DNA of 64,000 nucleotides, taken from assembly GCA_913045265.1 (NCBI GenBank), contig CAJWQX010000003.1, positions 1-64,000 on the forward strand, read 5' to 3'. This document shows positions 53,014-61,792 of the stretch, piece after piece. Position numbers and translations under genes: made by a program. How positions within the stretch are numbered: the stretch's first letter is position 1; each line of letters begins with the position of its first letter. Origin of the DNA: UBA11889 sp002313255 (GTDB taxonomy: Bacteria > Pseudomonadota > Gammaproteobacteria > Pseudomonadales > Azotimanducaceae). The notes beneath the pieces were generated by a model. The model was not told the DNA's origin and did not search any database. It worked only from the letters and a program-made list of their open reading frames with translations.

Positions 53014-55440
53014 TCAGTGTGGGTTAACGACGGGGCCGTCATCAATCGGTTTTTTGACCGGGGGCACCTTCGGTTTCGCTGGCAATTCTTCATCCAGCGG
53101 CTCTGGTTTTCTCTCAAGCGCGAGCTCGATAACTTGGTCCATCCATTTGACTGGACGAATATCTAAGTCTTGTTTGATTTTGTCCGGGACCTCCTTCAGG
53201 TCGCGCTCGTTTTCGTCGGGGATGATTACCATCTCGACGCCTCCACGGTGTGCGGCTAGAAGTTTTTCCTTTAGTCCGCCGATCGGAAGCACTCGCCCAC
53301 GAAGGGTTATTTCGCCTGTCATCGCGACGTCGGCCCGAACAGGAATCGCGGTTAGGACCGAAACAACCGCGGTACACATACCTATACCGGCGCTAGGGCC
53401 ATCCTTGGGTGTCGCACCTTCTGGCACGTGTATATGGATATCCGTTGTTTCGTGAAAATCAAGCGGCACGCCTAAAAACGACGCCCTACTCCGAACAAAG
53501 GTCAGGGCAGCTTGAATGGACTCCTGCATGACGTCTCCCAATGATCCCGTTTTGGTCTGCCGTCCTTTCCCGGGTACTGCAACGGCTTCAATGTTGAGAA
53601 GCTCGCCACCTACCTGAGTCCAAGCGAGGCCAGTGACTATACCGACCTGGTTTTCTTCTTCGGCACGCCCGAAGTTGAACTTCCGAACGCCATTGTGTTT
53701 TTCGAGTGCATCAGGCTCAAGCACCCCCGCGACCGCACCACCATCTAGCGCTTGTTCAGTCACTACCTTTCGACATAACTTCGCGATCTCACGCTCCAGC
53801 CCGCGCACGCCGGCTTCTTTAGTGTAATAACGAATAAGTTGTATTAATGCGTCATCGCTGATCGAAAAATTCTCTTTATCGCCCAGTCCATTTAATCGTT
53901 TCTGTTTCGGGAGAAGAAATCTTGACGCAATATTTTTCTTTTCGTCTTCCGTGTAGCCGGGTAACCGGATGACTTCCATTCTGTCCAGCAGCGCCGGTGG
54001 AATATTCATTGAATTCGACGTGCAAACAAAAAAGACGTCCGATAGGTCATAGTCTATTTCCAGATAGTGATCGTCGAACGCATGGTTTTGCTCCGAATCC
54101 AAAACTTCAAGCAGCGCCGACGCCGGATCTCCGCGAAAGTCCATTCCTATCTTGTCGACTTCGTCTAGAAGAAAAAGAGGATTGCGAACACCCCCTTTAG
54201 CTAGCTTTTGAACGATTTTCCCGGGCATCGACCCAATGTAGGTTCTGCGATGTCCTCGAATCTCCGCTTCATCCCGCACTCCACCCAAGGCCATTCGAAT
54301 GAATTCGCGATTCGTAGCCCGAGCTATGGATTCGCCCAGTGAGGTTTTCCCAACCCCAGGTGGACCAACAAAACAAAGAACTGGCCCTTTAACCTTCCCT
54401 ACCCGGGCCTGAACTGCGAGAAACTCTAGAATCCGTTCCTTGACTTCATCCAACCCGTAATGGTCAGCATCCAAACGTTCCTTCGCCTTGCGAATATCTT
54501 TACGAATTCTTGTACGTTTCTTCCAAGGCACACTCAATAACCAATCCAAATAGCTCCGCGAAACGGTCGCTTCGGCAGACATGGGAGCCATGAGCTGGAG
54601 TTTCGAAAGTTCGGACGTCGCCTTGACCTTTGCCTCTTTTGACATCCCAACTTCTTCGATACGTTTGCGAATCTCGTCGAGCTCGTCTAGCGTCGCCTCG
54701 TCATTGCCCAGCTCCTTCTGAATGGCCTTCATCTGCTCGTTCAAATAGAACTCGCGCTGGCTCTTCTCCATTTGGGTGTTAACCCGCCCTCGAATACTTT
54801 TTTCTAACTGCTGTACATCGATTTCTGAATCCAATAATGAGAACAGCTTTTCCCGACGCACTTGGACATCAACTGCTTCCAGAATTGATTGCTTATCCTC
54901 CATGCTGAGCTTTAACTGGGCCGCAATGGTATCGATCAAACGTCCTGGATCATCGATGGAGGCGACACTTGCCGCGACGTCCTGGGTAACTTGTTTCGTC
55001 GCCTTAACGTAACGGTCAAATTCAGTCATGAGCAATCGGTTCGTTGCCTCCCGCTCTGATTCGGCAAGTTCGGGAGCCTCTATTACCTCAACTGAGGCCA
55101 CCAGGAATTCACCTTCATCGTTGAATCGGCGAATCGTCGCACGGCTACCCCCTTCAACCAGAACTTTGATGGTCCCGTCGGGAAGCTTGAGTAGTTGCAA
55201 TAGTGTGGAAACGGTTCCCACCTCATAGAGATCGTTTTCTTTCGGTCGTTCCGTTTCAGGATCCCTCTTACCAACCAAAAAAACCTGTTTATCTCCCGCC
55301 ATAGCGTATTCGAGCGCGGCTATCGAGCGAGTAGTTCCCACGAATAACGGTTGAACTCCGTGGGGAAATACGACCATGTCGCGCAGTGGAACTACCGCTA
55401 TGTCACTAAGCAAATTCAATTCAACGGTCATCGATTTCAT
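53014..55440 (-). CDS. lon: ATP-dependent protease Lon
   Basis: 808 residues, LonA type. The N-terminal LAN domain contains VVPLRDMVVFPHGVQPLFVG, followed by a coiled-coil middle part. The AAA+ module has Walker A GPPGVGKTSLGESIA near residue 360. The protease domain has catalytic serine in PKDGPSAGIGM near 681 and lysine in GGLKEKLLAAHRG near 724. A short C-terminal extension rich in Pro and Lys (PAKPKVPPVKKPID) follows. The ATG at 55440 is used; a second ATG three codons in is equally possible. An inverted repeat lies just upstream. Confidence 0.97.
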   Translation of the reverse strand: MKSMTVELNLLSDIAVVPLRDMVVFPHGVQPLFVGTTRSIAALEYAMAGDKQVFLVGKRDPETERPKENDLYEVGTVSTLLQLLKLPDGTIKVLVEGGSRATIRRFNDEGEFLVASVEVIEAPELAESEREATNRLLMTEFDRYVKATKQVTQDVAASVASIDDPGRLIDTIAAQLKLSMEDKQSILEAVDVQVRREKLFSLLDSEIDVQQLEKSIRGRVNTQMEKSQREFYLNEQMKAIQKELGNDEATLDELDEIRKRIEEVGMSKEAKVKATSELSKLQLMAPMSAEATVSRSYLDWLLSVPWKKRTRIRKDIRKAKERLDADHYGLDEVKERILEFLAVQARVGKVKGPVLCFVGPPGVGKTSLGESIARATNREFIRMALGGVRDEAEIRGHRRTYIGSMPGKIVQKLAKGGVRNPLFLLDEVDKIGMDFRGDPASALLEVLDSEQNHAFDDHYLEIDYDLSDVFFVCTSNSMNIPPALLDRMEVIRLPGYTEDEKKNIASRFLLPKQKRLNGLGDKENFSISDDALIQLIRYYTKEAGVRGLEREIAKLCRKVVTEQALDGGAVAGVLEPDALEKHNGVRKFNFGRAEEENQVGIVTGLAWTQVGGELLNIEAVAVPGKGRQTKTGSLGDVMQESIQAALTFVRSRASFLGVPLDFHETTDIHIHVPEGATPKDGPSAGIGMCTAVVSVLTAIPVRADVAMTGEITLRGRVLPIGGLKEKLLAAHRGGVEMVIIPDENERDLKEVPDKIKQDLDIRPVKWMDQVIELALERKPEPLDEELPAKPKVPPVKKPIDDGPVVNPH

Positions 55441-55443
55441 CCA

Positions 55444-55472
55444 CTTGACGAAGAAACGTCGCGTGCGTCAAG
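55444..55472 (-). repeat. Inverted repeat in the lon leader
   Basis: Arms CTTGACG (55444-55450) and CGTCAAG (55466-55472) are perfect seven-base complements around 15 bases, ending four bases before the lon ATG. A nested GACG/CGTC pairing is also possible. It would place the translation start region next to a hairpin. It could instead be a protein-binding palindrome. Confidence 0.45.
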
Positions 55473-55562
55473 AAAACACACCAACCATATCGAGAAATAA
55501 ATGTTCAGCGAAAACGAAGCCTGGGCCCACGTTCGAAGATACAAAAGCCCAAAGGAAATACC

Positions 55563-56843
55563 TTATTCCTCCGACACAGCCTTGGCTTGATCAGGATTCT
55601 CGTACATGAGCATTGGCTCGCTCTCGCCATTGATAACGCTTGCATCAACCACAACCTTGGAAACAGATTCCAAAGACGGAAGGTCATACATGGTCTCAAG
55701 CAGAACCTCCTCCAGAATAGACCGTAAGCCTCGCGCCCCAGTCTTGCGTTCCATCGCCTTTTTAGCGATAGCAACTAGTGCATCTTGGCGAAAGTCGACC
55801 TCAACTCTCTCCATATCGAAGAGCTTTTCGTATTGTTTCGTCAGCGAATTCTTGGGCTGGGTGAGAATCTTAATCAACGCATCCGAATCCAGCTCTTCTA
55901 ACGTCGCAACAATGGGCAGCCGCCCAACGAACTCAGGAATAAGGCCGTACCTAATCAGATCTTCCGGTTCGACTTTGCGCAGTGTTTGACCGATGTTCTT
56001 TAGCTCTTCTTCCCCGCTGACTTCTGCGGAAAATCCGATCCCACTTTGATCTGATCGATCCAAAATAACCTTATCTAATCCCGAAAAGGCTCCACCACAT
56101 ATAAACAAAATATTCGCGGTATCAACCTGCAGAAACTCTTGCTGAGGATGCTTCCTACCACCTTGGGGCGGGACAGACGCTACGGTTCCCTCGATAAGTT
56201 TTAACAGCGCTTGCTGAACGCCCTCGCCGGACACATCGCGTGTTATCGATGGGTTATCAGATTTCCGCGAAATCTTATCAATCTCATCAATGTAAACGAT
56301 GCCTACTTGTGCCCGCTCGACATCGTAGTCACATTTCTGAAGGAGTTTTTGAATGATGTTTTCAACGTCCTCACCCACATAACCTGCTTCAGTGAGTGTC
56401 GTCGCATCTGCAATCGTAAATGGCACGTCCAGGAGTCGTGCAAGAGTTTCTGCGAGCAGCGTCTTACCACAGCCCGTTGGCCCGATGAGAAGGATGTTCG
56501 ATTTCGACAGCTCAACTTCATCCTTGGTCCCGCTATGGTTAAGCCGCTTGTAATGGTTGTAGACGGCAACAGAGAGTACTTTTTTTGCGTGCTCTTGACC
56601 GATTACATATTCGTCCAGGATGCCCTTAATTTCCGCGGGAATGGGTAACTTGGTTGTTTCTTTGGCGTCCGAGCTTTCCTGCACTTCCTCGCGAATGATG
56701 TCGTTGCAGAGCTCTACGCATTCATCACAAATAAATACCGAGGGCCCGGCAATCAGCTTTCGAACCTCATGTTGACTCTTACCACAAAACGAGCAGTAAA
56801 GAAGCTTCCCTGAGTCGTCACCCTTATTATCGTCGTCTGCCAT
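55563..56843 (-). CDS. clpX: Clp protease ATP-binding subunit ClpX
   Basis: 426 residues. The zinc-binding domain is complete (Cys17, Cys20, Cys39, Cys42; LYCSFCGKSQHEV and FICDECVELC). Walker A is LLIGPTGCGKTLLAETLA, and Walker B is in IVYIDEIDKISRKSD. The ClpP loop is ISGF-like in the region after residue 260 (SDQSGIGFSAEV). ClpX unfolds ssrA-tagged and other substrates into ClpP. It lies 116 bases downstream of clpP and 122 bases upstream of lon, the standard tig-clpP-clpX-lon order. Confidence 0.97.
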   Translation of the reverse strand: MADDDNKGDDSGKLLYCSFCGKSQHEVRKLIAGPSVFICDECVELCNDIIREEVQESSDAKETTKLPIPAEIKGILDEYVIGQEHAKKVLSVAVYNHYKRLNHSGTKDEVELSKSNILLIGPTGCGKTLLAETLARLLDVPFTIADATTLTEAGYVGEDVENIIQKLLQKCDYDVERAQVGIVYIDEIDKISRKSDNPSITRDVSGEGVQQALLKLIEGTVASVPPQGGRKHPQQEFLQVDTANILFICGGAFSGLDKVILDRSDQSGIGFSAEVSGEEELKNIGQTLRKVEPEDLIRYGLIPEFVGRLPIVATLEELDSDALIKILTQPKNSLTKQYEKLFDMERVEVDFRQDALVAIAKKAMERKTGARGLRSILEEVLLETMYDLPSLESVSKVVVDASVINGESEPMLMYENPDQAKAVSEE

Positions 56844-56959
56844 ACAAACTTTTCGCTCTAGAAACCGCCTCTAACCATGCTGTCTCGATACATATTTTGC
56901 AAGTTTCATGCCTCTAAGCCGCAATTTCTCTGGGGAAAACGTTCCTATTCAAACTCCTA

Positions 56960-57595
56960 TTACAGCTCGCTATCGGTTCTATTACGAGCGTGTTGCACCG
57001 TGTCCACCAGTCCATATTCAAGTGCTTCCTCCGGACTCATCCAGTAATCCCGGTCGGTATCTTCGGCAATCTTTTCGATCGCCTGGGACGTATGTTCGGC
57101 AAGGATTTCATTCAGTCGAGTCCGTATTAGAACGATCTCGCGAGCTTGAATTTCGATATCAGACGCAACGCCCTGCGAACCACCAGATGGCTGATGCAGC
57201 ATCATCCTGGAGTTGGGAAGCGCAACGCGTTTTCCGTCAGCACCTGCAGCCAGCAAAAATGCTCCCATACTTGCTGCTTGTCCCACGCACATGGTGGCAA
57301 TGTCGCAACGAACAAATTGCATTGTATCGTAAACGGACAAACCAGCAGTCACTGATCCACCTGGCGAGTTGATGTAAAGGTGTATGTCCTTGTCGGGGTT
57401 TTCTGACTCCAGCCATAAGAGCTGGGCCACGATGAGATTTGCGACGACATCATCCAAGGGTCCGCAAAGAAAAACGATGCGTTCCTTCAAGAGTCTCGAG
57501 TATATGTCGTAAGAGCGCTCACCTCGGGCACTCTGTTCCAACACCATGGGTACCAAGCCCAGATTTCTAGTAGGGATAGCAATTTCGTCGTTCAC
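56960..57595 (-). CDS. clpP: ATP-dependent Clp protease proteolytic subunit ClpP
   Basis: 211 residues. The serine peptidase active site is GQAASMGAFLLAAG with the Ser near 109, the histidine is in RMMLHQPSGG near 134, and the aspartate follows the EDTDRDYWMSPEEALEYG block. The N-terminal IPTRNLGLVPMVLEQSARGE is typical. It forms the double heptamer used by ClpA and ClpX. The GTG start has GGAGG five bases upstream and overlaps the tig stop by four bases (GTGA), so the two are coupled. Confidence 0.97.
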   Translation of the reverse strand: MNDEIAIPTRNLGLVPMVLEQSARGERSYDIYSRLLKERIVFLCGPLDDVVANLIVAQLLWLESENPDKDIHLYINSPGGSVTAGLSVYDTMQFVRCDIATMCVGQAASMGAFLLAAGADGKRVALPNSRMMLHQPSGGSQGVASDIEIQAREIVLIRTRLNEILAEHTSQAIEKIAEDTDRDYWMSPEEALEYGLVDTVQHARNRTDSEL

Positions 57596-58968
57596 GTTTC
57601 CTCCATTGAGTCTTCAGTCGTGCCTTTAGCGTCTTCTTCATGGCTCGAATCTATTGGTTCGGTCACAGTAGCGCGACCAGACACAATATCGTCGTAATCA
57701 CTTTCGACGACTTGGATCTGAGCCACCTCTAATACTTGGTCAACAACCTGATCTTCAAGAACTGAGAGCTGTATTTGCCGCAACTGTGTTTCATTCGAAT
57801 AATACCAATTCACGATTTGTTCTGGCTGGTCGTAAGGTTTCGAAAGCTCGTCAACACGCTCCCTCACACGATCTTCATCTACCTTCAGATCGCATGTTTC
57901 TACAATGCGGTTTACCACCAGCCCAATGCGCACCCTTTTTTCGGCTTCCCCAGAAAAAAGGTCGGACGGTAACTGCGGCTTTTCTGACGAAGGATCTATT
58001 CGTAACTGTTGGAGCATCTGCGTTCTCAGCGTCTCCGATTCATTCTCAACCAGAGATTGTGGGAGCTGAAATTCGTGAATCTCTGACAGCCCATCCAATA
58101 CTTGACGTTTTACCTGACCACGAGCAGCCGTTTTCAATTCGCGCTGCATATTCTCATGTATTTGGTTGCGAAAGGCTTCTTCTCCTCCCTCCTCAATGCC
58201 AAAACTTGAAAAGAATTTTTCGTCCAATTCTGGCAAATGAGGTGCTTCGATTTTAGTCACCGTCAAATCAAATACCGCCTCTTGCCCCTGTAACTTCTCG
58301 TCTTGATATTCGTTGGGAAATTTAACGGAAATGAGCTTGTTTTCGCTGACACTCATTCCACTAACACCAACATCTAAATCTTCAATCATCTGCCCCTCGC
58401 CAACGAGGAAAGCCACTTCTTCCGCCCTGCTACCTTCGAACAACTCTCCAGCTATAGTGCCCTCAAAATCCACCGTCACGCGGTCTCCTATTTCAGCGGG
58501 CCGTTCCGCTTCATGGAAGTGTTTTCGCTCCTGTCGCAAACGTTCAATCATTCCATCGAGATCCTCGTCTCGAACAATGCCCTCCGGCCTTTTAACGCTA
58601 ACTTGGCTGAGGTCTGAAACATCGAACTTTGGGAATATCTCGAAGGTCGCTGTAAATTCAAGATCGGCGCCAACATCCATATTGATCACTTCTAGTTCGG
58701 GGGATCCCGCGGGAGCAAGCTCCTCTTTTTGTACCGCGTCCATATAACTCGACTGAATCATTTCCTGAGCAACTTCTTGACGAACGGAAGCCCCGAAACG
58801 ACGACGTACTTCTTTAAAAGGAACCTTGCCGGGACGAAAACCATCCAGTTTCACGCGCTGACTCGTTTCTTTGAGTTTTTCGTTGATGCGCTGTTCAAAG
58901 GATTCCGCCGCTACAGCAATTTTCAGCCGGCGTTGCAGCCCTCCAGTCGTTTCTATCGAGACTTCCAT
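57592..58968 (-). CDS. tig: Trigger factor
   Basis: 458 residues from ATG 58968 (MEVSIETTGGLQRRLKIAV). The ribosome-binding signature GFRPGKVPFKEVRRRFG is at about 43-59. The FKBP-type isomerase domain (about 150-240) includes GDRVTVDFEGTIAGELFEGS. The C-terminal helical arms follow, with a long acidic tail ending in SMEET. It binds nascent chains at the exit tunnel. The ATG lies only 21 bases from the 3' end of tRNA-His, so tig is probably read from the tRNA promoter or after tRNA processing. Longer upstream reading would run into the tRNA and is rejected. Confidence 0.96.
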   Translation of the reverse strand: MEVSIETTGGLQRRLKIAVAAESFEQRINEKLKETSQRVKLDGFRPGKVPFKEVRRRFGASVRQEVAQEMIQSSYMDAVQKEELAPAGSPELEVINMDVGADLEFTATFEIFPKFDVSDLSQVSVKRPEGIVRDEDLDGMIERLRQERKHFHEAERPAEIGDRVTVDFEGTIAGELFEGSRAEEVAFLVGEGQMIEDLDVGVSGMSVSENKLISVKFPNEYQDEKLQGQEAVFDLTVTKIEAPHLPELDEKFFSSFGIEEGGEEAFRNQIHENMQRELKTAARGQVKRQVLDGLSEIHEFQLPQSLVENESETLRTQMLQQLRIDPSSEKPQLPSDLFSGEAEKRVRIGLVVNRIVETCDLKVDEDRVRERVDELSKPYDQPEQIVNWYYSNETQLRQIQLSVLEDQVVDQVLEVAQIQVVESDYDDIVSGRATVTEPIDSSHEEDAKGTTEDSMEET

Positions 58969-58989
58969 ACCGTGTTTGTTATCTCGCGG

Positions 58990-59066
58990 TGGGGTGGATG
59001 ATGGGGCTTGAACCCACGACCGCCGGAACCACAATCCGGAGCTCTACCAGCTGAGCTACATCCACC
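58990..59066 (-). tRNA. tRNA-His (GTG)
   Basis: On the minus strand the gene begins with the extra G(-1) at 59066, then GTGGATGTAGCTCAGCTGG. The anticodon stem-loop GGATTGTGGTTCC has anticodon GTG, the T-arm GTGGGTTCAAGCCCC is normal, and the acceptor end CATCCACC is followed by encoded CCA at 58990-58992. Acceptor pairing is complete. Confidence 0.95.
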
Positions 59067-59244
59067 ATTGAACCTCTTCTTAACAATTCCAGGTCTCTTA
59101 ACAGCCCGACGGACGATCTTTTCCTCCGATCCTCGGCAGAAATAAGATCACGAGTCCCGGTCCGCAGCGGCGCGAAATCCTATCAGAAAACGTAAATCGG
59201 ATCGCGGTGGAGTATTACCGTTCTTTATCGCTTTGGGAATCTTA

Positions 59245-59321
59245 TGGCGCGCCTGGAAGGACTCGAACCTTCAACCCTCGGCTTAGAAGGCCGATACTCT
59301 ATCCCGTTGAGCTACAGGCGC
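59245..59321 (-). tRNA. tRNA-Arg (TCT)
   Basis: On the minus strand it starts GCGCCTGTAGCTCAACGG. The anticodon loop in GGCCTTCTAAGCC gives TCT for AGA/AGG codons. The T-arm AGGTTCGAGTCCT and the acceptor CAGGCGC are followed by a discriminator G and encoded CCA (59245-59247). It lies between tRNA-Pro and tRNA-His with about 180 bases before tRNA-His. Confidence 0.95.
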
Positions 59322-59346
59322 AAAAGGACTGAACACTAACAACGTT

Positions 59347-59423
59347 TGGTCGGGGTAGAGAGATTTGAACTCCCGACATCCTGCTCCCAAAGCAGGCGCG
59401 CTACCAGACTGCGCTATACCCCG
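59347..59423 (-). tRNA. tRNA-Pro (TGG)
   Basis: On the minus strand it starts CGGGGTATAGCGCAGTCTGG. The anticodon stem CTGCT/AGCAG closes a loop with anticodon TGG. The T-arm GGGAGTTCAAATCTC, acceptor TACCCCG, discriminator A and CCA (59347-59349) are all present. It is the first of the three leftward tRNA genes; 25 bases separate it from tRNA-Arg. Confidence 0.95.
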
Positions 59424-59533
59424 CTGCACCGCGTCTATCATACATCTCGTTACCAGCTCATGCGCGGCTAGAAGGCACCGCGATGCGGGGCCTTACTGAG
59501 CCGCGAAGGATTGGTCAACAAAAGTTTTGCGTG

Positions 59534-59562
59534 TTTACGGACAACCATAGTTCACATAAAGT
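59534..59562 (+). promoter_or_regulatory. Candidate promoter of folD
   Basis: TTTACG (59534-59539) and TAAAGT (59557-59562), each four of six to consensus, are spaced by exactly 17 bases. They lie 43 bases upstream of the folD ATG, in the intergenic region shared with the divergent tRNA genes. Confidence 0.45.
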
Positions 59563-59604
59563 CCGTTTCGAAGTCCCCGACCTCAGTTTTTTCAAGAGAC
59601 CTTC

Positions 59605-60459
59605 ATGTCAGCACGAATTCTCGATGGTGAAGTGATTGCCAAGTCCATAAAAGATGAGATTGCAAGACGCACTATCAAACGCGTCGACGACGGACATCGC
59701 CCCCCCGGATTAGCCATCATTTTGGTAGGCGACAACCCTTCGTCTCACGTCTACGTGCGGCTCAAAAAGAAGGATTGTGAGGTGGTTGGCTTCCATACCA
59801 AAATATGTCTTTTCGACGAGTCCGCATCTGAAAATGAGGTCATTTCCTGTGTCCAGCGCTTTAACCGTAACGAAAATATTGATGGCATCTTGGTCCAGCT
59901 GCCGCTACCTGCTCAAATTGACACGTTAACCGTCATCAAAACCATGAATCCGGAAAAGGACGTTGACGGAATTCACCCATACAATCTCGGCATGCTGACC
60001 TTACGCGAGCCTGCGATACGCTCGTGCACGTCGAAAGGCATCATGACGCTCTTGGACCAAACCGACATCCCGATCCGTGGTCTTGATGCTACCGTCGTGG
60101 GTGCATCGAATCATGTCGGTCGCCCAACCTGCCTCGAACTATTACGAGCGGGTTGTACAGTAACAAGCTGTCACCGATTTTCACGAGACACCAAGTCCCA
60201 CGTCGTCTCCGCCGACATCGTGATTAGTGCAACCGGCGTCGCCGGTCTGATCAAAGGTAATTGGATAAAACCAGGTGCCATCGTTATTGATGTTGGTATC
60301 GAACGTCAGGTAGATGGGTCGCTTCGTGGAGATGTTGATTTCGACAGCGTAATCAAGGTGGCCGGCTGGTTAACCCCGGTTCCAGGCGGCGTCGGACCAA
60401 TGACACGGGTATCTATACTCGAGAACGTATTGGAAGCGGCGGAGAAGGTTGCGCCATGA
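59605..60459 (+). CDS. folD: Methylenetetrahydrofolate dehydrogenase/cyclohydrolase FolD
   Basis: 284 residues. The signature LAIILVGDNPSSHVYVRLKK contains the catalytic Tyr and Lys, VDGIHPYNLGML follows, and the NADP motif is VVGASNHVGRPTCLELL, with VPGGVGPMTRVSILENVL near the end. The bifunctional enzyme interconverts methylene-, methenyl- and formyl-tetrahydrofolate, linking to the folate used by MetH and purine synthesis (PurF pathway). The ATG at 59605 is divergent from the tRNA cluster; its stop overlaps the lpxH start (ATGA). Confidence 0.97.
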   Translation: MSARILDGEVIAKSIKDEIARRTIKRVDDGHRPPGLAIILVGDNPSSHVYVRLKKKDCEVVGFHTKICLFDESASENEVISCVQRFNRNENIDGILVQLPLPAQIDTLTVIKTMNPEKDVDGIHPYNLGMLTLREPAIRSCTSKGIMTLLDQTDIPIRGLDATVVGASNHVGRPTCLELLRAGCTVTSCHRFSRDTKSHVVSADIVISATGVAGLIKGNWIKPGAIVIDVGIERQVDGSLRGDVDFDSVIKVAGWLTPVPGGVGPMTRVSILENVLEAAEKVAP

Positions 60460-61166
60460 GCGCCATATGCATATCGGACTTGCACCTTGACGTTACGGTT
60501 CCGAAAAGGCTCGACGCGCTCAACAATTTATTGGTTCTTGAATCGGAAAAAGTTGAAGCCATCTACATCCTTGGTGATTTGGTGGAGGCGTGGGTTGGTG
60601 ACGACGACGACGGCCAATTTGCGGACGAGCTTCGTACCATTCTTGCAGGTTGTGTGCAACACACTGCCCTATACATAATGCACGGTAACCGTGATTTCCT
60701 CATTGGAAAGAAGTTCGCAAACGACACGGGCGCTTATCTTATTGACGATCCGGTAACGGTTGAAGTTGAAGGGCGGCGAGTTTTGTTAGCGCACGGAGAC
60801 GCTTTCTGTACAAAAGACGAGCCGTATCAGCAGATGCGAAAGCTTTTCCGCTCAGCAGATTGGCAGCGAGATATTCTTAGCCGCACATTACAAGAACGTA
60901 TCCACTTAGCCAATGAAATGCGTGAACAAAGTCGCCAAACAAATGCGAATAAATCTCAGAACATCATGGACGTAACAGACGAGGTTGTATTATCCATAAT
61001 GCAAGAAAACGCCTGCGATGTACTTGTACACGGACACACACATCGCCCGGGGATCCATCGATTGGATGACGTGAAGACTAGGTATGTGCTTGGAGATTGG
61101 AACCGTTGCGGCTGGCTCGCCCGTATCGAAGAAAGCGGCATCAGTTTAGAGTGTTTTTCTGTCTAG
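60456..61166 (+). CDS. lpxH: UDP-2,3-diacylglucosamine pyrophosphatase LpxH
   Basis: 236 residues, calcineurin-like metallophosphoesterase. Metal ligands are in ISDLHLDVTV, YILGDLVEAWVGDDDDG, MHGNRDFLIGKKF, VLLAHGDAFCTKDEPY and VHGHTHRPGIHRL. LpxH hydrolyses UDP-diacylglucosamine to lipid X in lipid A synthesis at the inner face of the inner membrane, confirming a Gram-negative cell. The start overlaps folD by ATGA. The stop overlaps the convergent miaE stop by four bases. Confidence 0.95.
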   Translation: MSAICISDLHLDVTVPKRLDALNNLLVLESEKVEAIYILGDLVEAWVGDDDDGQFADELRTILAGCVQHTALYIMHGNRDFLIGKKFANDTGAYLIDDPVTVEVEGRRVLLAHGDAFCTKDEPYQQMRKLFRSADWQRDILSRTLQERIHLANEMREQSRQTNANKSQNIMDVTDEVVLSIMQENACDVLVHGHTHRPGIHRLDDVKTRYVLGDWNRCGWLARIEESGISLECFSV

Positions 61167-61792
61167 ACAATTTCTGACTCGGTATCGAGTTCGACGGTGG
61201 GGCCACTGTGAAAACGAAACTCTTTGTCCGCGGTGGTTATAAAGTTATTTTCCTCCTCTAGAATCACGTCGATACGCGCCCGTACGTCCTTCTCGTCTCC
61301 ATATTCCAAAGCCAGCTGTCGGTATGCGTCAAAATGCCGTTTTTCCGAATCCAAAAGACTTCGGTATAAACCCGCAAGATGCACATCAACAACGTCGGCG
61401 AGCAACGCGAAACGCTCGCAACTGCGAGCCTCAATGACACTAGCAACCAACAGCGTATCGACCAGTCGTTGCGGTTCGTGGGACCGGACCATCTTTTTCA
61501 GCGCTCCAGCATAGCGGCTCGCCGAAACGTGCCGATAAGCAATGCCTCTCTCCTCAATGACCCGTGCAACTTGCTCAAAGTGCCGCAACTCTTCTCGAGC
61601 CAGTCTGGATAATCGTTGCAAAAGGCGCGGTTTTTCCACATAGCGATAGATAAGAGACAAGGCAGTACTCGCCGCTTTCTTTTCGCAATTGGCGTGATCG
61701 ATCAAAAGTAGGTCGGCGTTTGATATCGCGCTCTTGATCCATGCCTCGGGCGTTGCGACACGCAAATATTGCGCTATTACCAATGGAATCAT
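61163..61792 (-). CDS. miaE: tRNA 2-methylthio-isopentenyladenosine hydroxylase MiaE
   Basis: 209 residues, ferritin-like four-helix diiron protein. Ligands are seen in LLIDHANCEKKAASTA, SRLAREELRHFEQVAR, VIEARSCERFALLAD and LLDSEKRHFDAYRQLA (Glu/His pairs). The family hydroxylates ms2i6A37 of tRNA in an oxygen-dependent step. The ATG overlaps the stop of the upstream DUF1289 gene. The enzyme needs MiaA and MiaB products, which are not encoded in this window. Confidence 0.9.
   Translation of the reverse strand: MIPLVIAQYLRVATPEAWIKSAISNADLLLIDHANCEKKAASTALSLIYRYVEKPRLLQRLSRLAREELRHFEQVARVIEERGIAYRHVSASRYAGALKKMVRSHEPQRLVDTLLVASVIEARSCERFALLADVVDVHLAGLYRSLLDSEKRHFDAYRQLALEYGDEKDVRARIDVILEEENNFITTADKEFRFHSGPTVELDTESEIV

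Noticed and set aside
55441..55562. Sigma-32 promoter for lon
   Set aside because: Half-matches such as CTCGATAT exist, but spacing to any -35 is wrong.
57786..58256. 156-residue open frame on the plus strand inside tig
   Set aside because: Entirely antisense to trigger factor; composition and lack of ribosome site fit a chance frame.
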